Source: JAVDCA01 sp035293985
Lineage (GTDB): Bacteria > Pseudomonadota > Alphaproteobacteria > Rhizobiales > Xanthobacteraceae
Reading direction: 5' to 3'
Assembly: GCA_035293985.1 (NCBI GenBank)
Contig: DATGLS010000048.1
Coordinates: 558,001-622,000 of the forward strand
Length of the DNA: 64,000 nt
Part shown: positions 58,759 through 64,000 of the stretch, in pieces
Numbering within the stretch: the stretch's first letter is position 1
Layout of the letters: each line of letters opens with the position of its first letter
The notes under the pieces: generated by a model
Database searches by the model: none
What the model saw: only the letters and a program-made list of their open reading frames with translations
What the model was told of the DNA's origin: nothing
Program-made: the position numbers and the translations under genes

Positions 58759-59424
58759 TCAGCGCTTCATCAGTATCGGCAGCGGCGGCGTCTCGCCCTT
58801 CGGCACGTCGATCTCGCCGGCGATGATCAGCGACGATACCATCACGTAGAAGCTTGCCACCGCGACCAGATCGACGAGCTGCTGCTCGCCGAGCGTCGTC
58901 TCGGCGCGCGCGAAGGTCGCGTCGGTGAGGTGGCGGTCGCGCAGCAGCTCGATGCAGACGTCGTAGACCACCTCCTCGTCGGGCTTCAGGCCGGCGGGCC
59001 GCCGCCCCTCGCGGATGTCGTCCGCGACCGCCTTCGGCACACCGGCCTTGAGCGCGATCGGATAGTGCGCCCACCATTCGTATTGCGCGTCCCACAGGCG
59101 CGCCTCGATCAGGATCGCGAGCTCGTTGAGGCGGTGCGGCAGCGAGGTCTCGAACCGCAGGTAGTCGGTCATGCCGAGATAGCGCTCGGTGAGCTTGGGG
59201 CTGCGCAGCAGCATGCTGTAGGGGCCGCCGAGGCCGGCGCTCGATACCTTGAGGATGCGCTCGGCAATCGGCTTCTGCGCGTCGGTGAGCTGCTCCTTGC
59301 TGAGCTGCGAGAAGCGCGCTTCGTGCTCGGCCGCCGACGACGCCCCGCCGGCGATGAGAGCCGCCGCGAGTGCACCCGCCGCGCGCCGCCGAAATCCGGC
59401 CCGATGGTGATGAGTGAACCGCAT
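58759..59424 (-). CDS. Carboxymuconolactone-decarboxylase-family exported protein
   Basis: The 221-aa protein has an arginine-rich signal (FRRRAAGALAAALIAGGASSA), then an all-alpha CMD fold: LNELAILIEARLWDAQYEWWAHYPIA and VYDVCIELLRDRHLTD. The cysteine pair of AhpD-like peroxidases is absent, so it is closer to the lactone decarboxylase side. GGGAGAG precedes ATG 59424. Periplasmic location and substrate are inferred. Confidence 0.83.
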   Translation of the reverse strand: MRFTHHHRAGFRRRAAGALAAALIAGGASSAAEHEARFSQLSKEQLTDAQKPIAERILKVSSAGLGGPYSMLLRSPKLTERYLGMTDYLRFETSLPHRLNELAILIEARLWDAQYEWWAHYPIALKAGVPKAVADDIREGRRPAGLKPDEEVVYDVCIELLRDRHLTDATFARAETTLGEQQLVDLVAVASFYVMVSSLIIAGEIDVPKGETPPLPILMKR

Positions 59425-59659
59425 GCTGTCTCTCCCGCTCCCGATGCGCCCGGCGGCGTCATCCGCGGGGTCGATCGAGTATGGAAGGCGACGCGCGCGC
59501 TTGGCAATCAGGCATCAGCGCCTGTGGCCGGCCGGTGTCTGCCGCCGACGCACGCGGCGCGGAAAAGATTGACCTGCCTCGGCTGCCAAAACGCGGCTAT
59601 GATCGACCTGATCCGAGGCGCGCGCTGCGCGTGCCCGCGCGGATCGAGGGTCCGCTCGG

Positions 59660-60415
59660 ATGCTCAAAGCTCTGAAATCATTTGGGCAGGCGGTGTTCTC
59701 CGGCGAAGGCCTCGGCGGCATCCTCGCCAGCTACCGAACCCGCAAGCGCCAGGCGGCGTTCGCCAAGCGGCTGCGCCACGAGATCGCCGCCGGCAGGTGC
59801 TGGACGTGCGCGGCAGCGGTCGGCGAGCACCCGCTCCGCGATCCCGATCTCGCCGGGCGCTACTACTGCTCGCTCGACTGCCGCAACACGGCGCTCATCG
59901 AGCGCGACAGCGAACTCGACGAGAAGATGGCGCGGCAGCCGGCCCCGCTGACGGACGAAGAGCAAGCGCTGCTGGCCGGAAGATCGAGCCCCGGCATGCA
60001 CTACGCGCCGGGCGCTTGCGTCTTTTGCGGCCAGGCTCTCGACGACAAGCGCGCGGTCTTCGGCTTCTGCTCGGCGCGGTGCGAAGAGAGGGCGATCGCG
60101 CCCTACGTGACGCTGACCGAGCGGCTCGAGGATTCGGACGCTTACAAGCAGGCCGTCGGCGACCGCGACCGTTTCACCGATCGGGATCCGGACGTCATCG
60201 ATGAGGTCAAGCAGCAGTGCGGGAAGGCGACGATGACCGACGGCGAGATCGCCGCATACCTCGATCAGCAGTTGAGGTTCGCGGCGTTGCTGTACACGCG
60301 GCGCAGGCGCTTCGACGCCGCCGAGGCGCGTGTGCGCTTCCTCAGGAAATGGGAGCTGCAACGCGCGTACGTGCTGGAAGACGCGAAGCGGAAAGAGACG
60401 AAGCGATTGGACTGA
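59660..60415 (+). CDS. Protein with two FCS/TRASH-like zinc knuckles, function unknown
   Basis: The 251-aa protein has two four-cysteine sites: C47-x2-C50-x19-C70-x3-C74 (CWTC...YYCSLDC) and C120-x2-C123-x13-C137-x3-C141 (CVFC...GFCSARC). Both resemble FCS- or TRASH-type zinc fingers. The rest is helical and charged, ending in a basic tail. I do not recognise the family; zinc sensing or nucleic-acid binding is possible. It sits 130 bases upstream of the transglycosylase gene on the same strand. Confidence 0.7.
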   Translation: MLKALKSFGQAVFSGEGLGGILASYRTRKRQAAFAKRLRHEIAAGRCWTCAAAVGEHPLRDPDLAGRYYCSLDCRNTALIERDSELDEKMARQPAPLTDEEQALLAGRSSPGMHYAPGACVFCGQALDDKRAVFGFCSARCEERAIAPYVTLTERLEDSDAYKQAVGDRDRFTDRDPDVIDEVKQQCGKATMTDGEIAAYLDQQLRFAALLYTRRRRFDAAEARVRFLRKWELQRAYVLEDAKRKETKRLD

Positions 60416-60491
60416 GGCCCCGGAGGTCCGGTGGGTGGTGAACGCAACCTGTTCGATCGCGTGCCGCCGGCCGGTACCCCGCGCCGCGATC

Positions 60492-60516
60492 GGAACGCAC
60501 CCTCCCGCTCGACGTT
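60492..60516 (+). promoter_or_regulatory. EcfG-type general stress promoter of the transglycosylase gene
   Basis: GGAAC (60492-60496), 16 bases, CGTT (60513-60516), exactly the form recognised by the alphaproteobacterial stress sigma factor EcfG. The start codon at 60546 is 29 bases beyond the -10 element, which gives a short leader. Confidence 0.65.
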
Positions 60517-60545
60517 GTGCATCGCGTGATCCTCGGAACGAGACC

Positions 60546-61637
60546 ATGACGTCCAAGCCCAGTCGGGCCGTGTGGCCGCGTGGCTTCGGCCGCGGTTCCG
60601 GTGCCCTACCCAGGCTGCTTTTGGCGGCGACGCTGGCGAGCGTCGGAGCGCCCGGCGCCGCCTCCGGCCTGCGCGACGATCCGACCGCCATCGAACGACC
60701 GCGGCCTGCGCGGCAGGCGATGCAAGCGCACGCGCCGAGCGCGACTGTCGGCACGGCTTCGCGCGATGCCGCGGGCCCGCAGCAAACAGCGGACGGATTT
60801 TGCGTGACGCTCGCGGCCGCGGCCGCAAGCAACGATCTGCCGGTCGACTTCTTCACGCGCCTGATCTGGCGCGAGAGCCGCTTCAAGGCGGACGCGATCA
60901 GCCGCAAAGGGGCCCAGGGCGTCGCGCAGTTCATGCCGGCGACCGCACGCGCGAGCGGTCTCGGCGATCCGTTCAACCCGCGCGAGGCGGTTGCGAAGTC
61001 CGGGGAGCTGCTGCGCGCGCTGCGGCGCGAGTTCGGCAATCTCGGCCTCGCGGCCGCCGCCTACAATGCCGGACCGAAACGGGTGCATGACTGGCTCGGC
61101 GGCCGGCGGCCGCTGCCGCAGGAAACGCAGGCCTATGTCCGTTTCGTGACCGGCCGCCCGGTCGAGGCCTGGGCCGCCGGCGAGCCGGGGCCGCCCGAGC
61201 GCCGTTTCCTCGAGGCCGTGCCATGCAACCTGCCGGCGTCCGCTCCGGTTCTGGCCGCGCCTGATGCGGAGGCATCGAAAATTGCGCCGAAGATCGACGC
61301 CGCCAAGCGTTCCGAACCCGTGAAGCCCTGGGGCGTGGAAGTGGTCGGCGGGCCGACCCCGGCCAAGGCGCTGGCGCGGTACCGTGAATGGCTGCCGAAA
61401 TATGCCGCCATCGTCGGCGATCGCACGCCGCACGTGGTGATGCACGGCATCATGGGCAACATGGGATCGGCGCGCGTGCGGATCGGCGAAGAGACCCGCG
61501 CCGGCGCGACGAAACTATGCGCCGCGCTCCGGACGGCCGGGACTTATTGCGACGTCCTGCGGATGGTCATTCCCGGCGAAACGACGCCAGCGGCATCTCG
61601 ACCTCGTCCAGCCACGTCTCCGGTTGCGGAACGGTGA
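60546..61637 (+). CDS. Secreted lytic transglycosylase with SPOR-like C-terminus
   Basis: The 363-aa protein has a probable signal peptide (LPRLLLAATLASVGAPGAAS), then an SLT domain (about 85-195) with the catalytic Glu in WRESRFKADAISRKGAQGVAQFMP (quoted around one motif) and AAYNAGPKRV. A C-terminal region (about 258-345; WGVEVVGG...ARVRIGEE...LCAALRTAGTYCDVL) looks like a SPOR peptidoglycan-binding domain. It likely cuts glycan strands in the periplasm, perhaps at division sites. The EcfG-type promoter upstream suggests stress induction. Confidence 0.87.
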   Translation: MTSKPSRAVWPRGFGRGSGALPRLLLAATLASVGAPGAASGLRDDPTAIERPRPARQAMQAHAPSATVGTASRDAAGPQQTADGFCVTLAAAAASNDLPVDFFTRLIWRESRFKADAISRKGAQGVAQFMPATARASGLGDPFNPREAVAKSGELLRALRREFGNLGLAAAAYNAGPKRVHDWLGGRRPLPQETQAYVRFVTGRPVEAWAAGEPGPPERRFLEAVPCNLPASAPVLAAPDAEASKIAPKIDAAKRSEPVKPWGVEVVGGPTPAKALARYREWLPKYAAIVGDRTPHVVMHGIMGNMGSARVRIGEETRAGATKLCAALRTAGTYCDVLRMVIPGETTPAASRPRPATSPVAER

Positions 61638-61770
61638 ATCCGTTCGCGGCAAAGCCCGACGGGCGGGGGGTGCGAGGAAGTCGAGAGGACGGCACGCGAC
61701 GACCTTCCGGCCTGTGGCCATTTCCCGCAGCCGATTTGGCGGATTTGCTGGATCCGGCAACCCTCGACGT

Positions 61771-61795
61771 GGAACCCTGTGCTCGGTTGGGCGTT
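61771..61795 (+). promoter_or_regulatory. EcfG-type general stress promoter of the MEDS gene
   Basis: GGAAC (61771-61775), 16 bases, CGTT (61792-61795), an exact match to the stress promoter form. It ends 28 bases before ATG 61824, nearly the same distance as at 60492-60516. Confidence 0.65.
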
Positions 61796-61823
61796 GGAGT
61801 GGGCCACAATAGGGGGAAGCATT

Positions 61824-62450
61824 ATGCCCACCACGAGCCGAGCGGTCACCATCGGGCAGTCGGAATTCCGCTGCCCCTGTCACGCCTGCGCCTTCTTCCA
61901 TAGCCGGGATGAAGAGTACGACTTGTTGCTGCCGTTCTCGAAGTCCGGCGCCGAAGCGGGCGAGCGGTTATTCCATGTCGTCGATAAGGCCCATCTTGGG
62001 GAGCGACGAAAGCGGCTGGCGGAGGCCGGCATCGACGTCGCGGGGGCGGAGAGCAAGGGGCAGCTCGAGATCCGGCCATGGGAGAACGCCTATTTGCGCG
62101 GAAGCCGTTTCGACCAATACGCCATGCTGGAGCTGATCCAAGAGGTCCTCAAGGATGGCCGCTCCAGAGGATTCCCGATGACGCGCCTATGGGCCAACAT
62201 GGAATGGGCGCTGGACGACCTGCCCGGTGTTCATGACATCGTCGAATACGAGACGCGGCTGAATCACTTTCTTCCGAACTACGATGACGTGGTCGTCTGC
62301 ACCTACGACCTGAGCAAGTTCAGCGCCCGCGTCGTCGTGGACATCATGCGCACCCATCCGCAGGTGATCATCGGCGGGGCGCTGCAAGAGAATCCTTTCT
62401 ATGTTCCCCCCGACCAATTCCTCGCCGAGTTGAGCGGCCGGCCCTCCTGA
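61824..62450 (+). CDS. MEDS (DcmR-like sensory) domain protein
   Basis: The 208-aa protein consists of a MEDS domain: HACAFFHSRDEEYDLLLPF (19-37), GERLFHVVD, and later RLWANMEWAL and YDDVVVCTYDLSKFSA. The domain is thought to sense hydrocarbon or redox-related ligands and occurs with histidine kinases and anti-sigma-type regulators. GGGGAAG precedes ATG 61824. A sensor kinase gene starts 5 bases after its stop, so the two form one unit, probably under the upstream EcfG-type promoter. Confidence 0.87.
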   Translation: MPTTSRAVTIGQSEFRCPCHACAFFHSRDEEYDLLLPFSKSGAEAGERLFHVVDKAHLGERRKRLAEAGIDVAGAESKGQLEIRPWENAYLRGSRFDQYAMLELIQEVLKDGRSRGFPMTRLWANMEWALDDLPGVHDIVEYETRLNHFLPNYDDVVVCTYDLSKFSARVVVDIMRTHPQVIIGGALQENPFYVPPDQFLAELSGRPS

Positions 62451-62455
62451 TTGCA

Positions 62456-64000
62456 ATGGTTGCGACTCGAGCGCTGCTTCAGGATTCCGAGAGCTCCGGC
62501 ACGGATGCAGAGCTGCGGCGCTGCGTCCGCGATCTGGTCGCGTTGTCGAGCTTGCCGGCGCTCTGGATAAAAGCCAATCCCAATGAAATCGCCGATAGCG
62601 TCGGACAGCTTGCGGTGAGCATCCTCGACGCCGACTTCGGCTGCGTGTTCCTGCGCGATCCCGAAGTGGAAGTCATACATTGCCACCAGCGCTCGACCGA
62701 GCGGCCGATCGAGATCGCGCGGGTTCGCGCGATGTATCGGCCCAATGCGAGGTTCGAGATCGACGATGGCCATCAACATCGGCTGCGGGCAACGTGTGTG
62801 CCGATCGGCAGGGAAACGGGCTCGGGGCTGGTCGCGTTGAGCCGCAGGCCCGGTTTTCCGACCGAGACCGAGCAGACATTGCTGCGGGTGGCGGCCAACC
62901 AGGCGGCGACCGCGATCGAACGATGGAAATCGGAAGCGAAGGTTGCAGAGCAGACACGCGTGCTGCAACGGCTGACGATGACCGAGACGGCGTTGTACAC
63001 GTTCACGGACCGGCTTTTTCGCGCCGGGTCGCACGAGGAGATCTATCACGCCGGCCTTGATGCGATCGTCGACATCCTGCGCTGCGACCGGGCGTCGATC
63101 CTCCTGTTCGACGCCACGAGCAAGATGCGGTTCGTGGCCTGGCGCGCTCTCTCGGACGGATATCGAAGAGCCGTCGACGGGCACTCGCCGTGGAAGCCCG
63201 AGGACCAAGCCGCGGCTCCCATATGCATCGAAGATATCGAAAAAGCGGGCGACCTTTCCGCGGACCTGAAGACGGTGGTGAGAACCGAGGGCATCGCCGC
63301 GTTGTCGTTCATTCCAATTTTCGCGGGCGGCCGACTCGCCGGTAAATTCATGGCGTATTACGACGCGCCGCACGTATTCGCGCGCAGCGAGATCGAGGCC
63401 GGCACCGCCATTGCGAGGCAGCTCGGGTTCGGACTCGAACGGCTGCGCGCTGACGAGACGACGCGGCGACTCGCCAGTATCGTGGATACGTCGGACGACG
63501 CCATCATCAGCAAGAATCTCGACGGGGTCATCCAAAGCTGGAATCTCGGCGCCGAGCGCATCTTCGGCTACCAGGCCCACGAGGTGATCGGCAAGCCGGT
63601 GACAGTCCTGATGCCGCCGGAACGCTACGACGAGGAGCCCGGGATTCTCGCGCGGCTGCGTCGTGGCGAGCGGATCGATCACTACCAGACGGTGCGCCGC
63701 CGCAAGGACGGCCGCCTGATCGACATCTCGCTCACCGTTTCGCCGATCCGCGACAATACCGGACGCATCATCGCGGCGTCGAAGATCGCGCGCGACATCA
63801 CCGAGCAAAAGCGCGCCGAAGCCGAATTGCGCGACAGCGAACGTCGCCTGCAGGAGCTGCTCGCCGCGATCCCGGCGGCGATCTACACCACCGACGCCGC
63901 CGGCAAGATCACGTATTACAACGAAGCCGCGGTCGAGCTTTCGGGGCGTCGTCCCGCCCTCGGCACCGATCAATGGTGCGTGACCTGGAAAATGTACTGG
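62456..64000 (+). CDS. GAF-GAF-PAS-PAS sensor protein (probable histidine kinase), 3' part outside window
   Basis: The frame is open from ATG 62456 to the right edge (515 codons). The first GAF-like domain covers about 1-165, the second about 185-335, the first PAS about 340-455 (IISKNLDGVIQSWNLGAERIFGY, RRRKDGRLIDISLTVSPI) and the second PAS starts near 460 (LLAAIPAAIYTTDAAGKITYYN; quoted as short blocks). This layout is typical of rhizobial HWE or HisKA2 sensor kinases, but the kinase domain is not in view. It is cytoplasmic and paired with the MEDS gene. Confidence 0.82.
   Translation, partial: MVATRALLQDSESSGTDAELRRCVRDLVALSSLPALWIKANPNEIADSVGQLAVSILDADFGCVFLRDPEVEVIHCHQRSTERPIEIARVRAMYRPNARFEIDDGHQHRLRATCVPIGRETGSGLVALSRRPGFPTETEQTLLRVAANQAATAIERWKSEAKVAEQTRVLQRLTMTETALYTFTDRLFRAGSHEEIYHAGLDAIVDILRCDRASILLFDATSKMRFVAWRALSDGYRRAVDGHSPWKPEDQAAAPICIEDIEKAGDLSADLKTVVRTEGIAALSFIPIFAGGRLAGKFMAYYDAPHVFARSEIEAGTAIARQLGFGLERLRADETTRRLASIVDTSDDAIISKNLDGVIQSWNLGAERIFGYQAHEVIGKPVTVLMPPERYDEEPGILARLRRGERIDHYQTVRRRKDGRLIDISLTVSPIRDNTGRIIAASKIARDITEQKRAEAELRDSERRLQELLAAIPAAIYTTDAAGKITYYNEAAVELSGRRPALGTDQWCVTWKMYW

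Overview
The window is a strongly GC-rich stretch of chromosome from an alphaproteobacterium, most likely of the order Hyphomicrobiales (a Bradyrhizobium/Xanthobacteraceae-type genome). The signs are several periplasmic substrate receptors of the Bug/TctC and DctP types, a NepR-like anti-sigma protein, GGAAC-N16-CGTT promoters, an HWE-type PAS/GAF sensor, and many short palindromic intergenic repeats. No rRNA, IS element, prophage or CRISPR array was seen. One tRNA gene (Leu, GAG anticodon) is present. Most of the window is ordinary metabolic chromosome.

Layout. 1-5 kb: the N-terminal part of a secreted NEW3-repeat protein, a presequence-protease-like M16 peptidase and a cupin. 5-11.3 kb: a VapBC-like pair, a tartrate-dehydratase-like enolase, a small exported unknown and a TctC receptor in one leftward chain, facing a cyclase-family hydrolase and a ThDP enzyme. 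11.4-17.7 kb: tandem GSTs, an Old Yellow Enzyme divergent from a TetR regulator with two candidate operators, a repeat-rich gene-free stretch, an aromatic monooxygenase and a rhodanese. 17.9-29.5 kb: mostly leftward metabolic genes (M24 peptidase, class II aldolase, VOC, YdcF, RraA-like, queC plus a probable queuosine-precursor transporter, aldo/keto reductase, isovaleryl-CoA dehydrogenase) and a membrane GGDEF/EAL protein. Three families of palindromic repeats sit between them.

29.8-44.5 kb: twin polysaccharide deacetylases, an AidB-type dehydrogenase, a rhodanese, a lone NepR-like gene, a DctP/DctQM/2-hydroxyacid dehydrogenase operon, tRNA-Leu, a stand-alone FliN-domain gene, lipB, an accessory SecY, and a leftward group from a biotin carboxylase alpha subunit to acylphosphatase. 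44.9-58.6 kb: 1-Cys peroxiredoxin, thioesterase, LysE exporter, sulfurtransferase, a Spy-like periplasmic protein, a second GGDEF/EAL protein, a HerA-like ATPase, a CAP protein, an M24 peptidase followed by a Bug receptor, and a DUF3311/sodium-solute symporter pair. 58.7-64 kb: a CMD-family protein, a double zinc-knuckle protein, a lytic transglycosylase with a SPOR-like end, a MEDS-domain protein and the start of a GAF-GAF-PAS-PAS sensor.

The most interesting points are these. (1) Two exact GGAAC-N16-CGTT promoters lie 28-29 nt before the transglycosylase and MEDS start codons, which links that right-hand cluster to the general stress response; an orphan NepR-like gene lies elsewhere in the window. 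(2) There is an accessory SecY without the arginine that SecA-driven export needs in E. coli. (3) The intergenic regions are densely populated by at least four repeat families, one of which supplies the C-terminus of a small gene.
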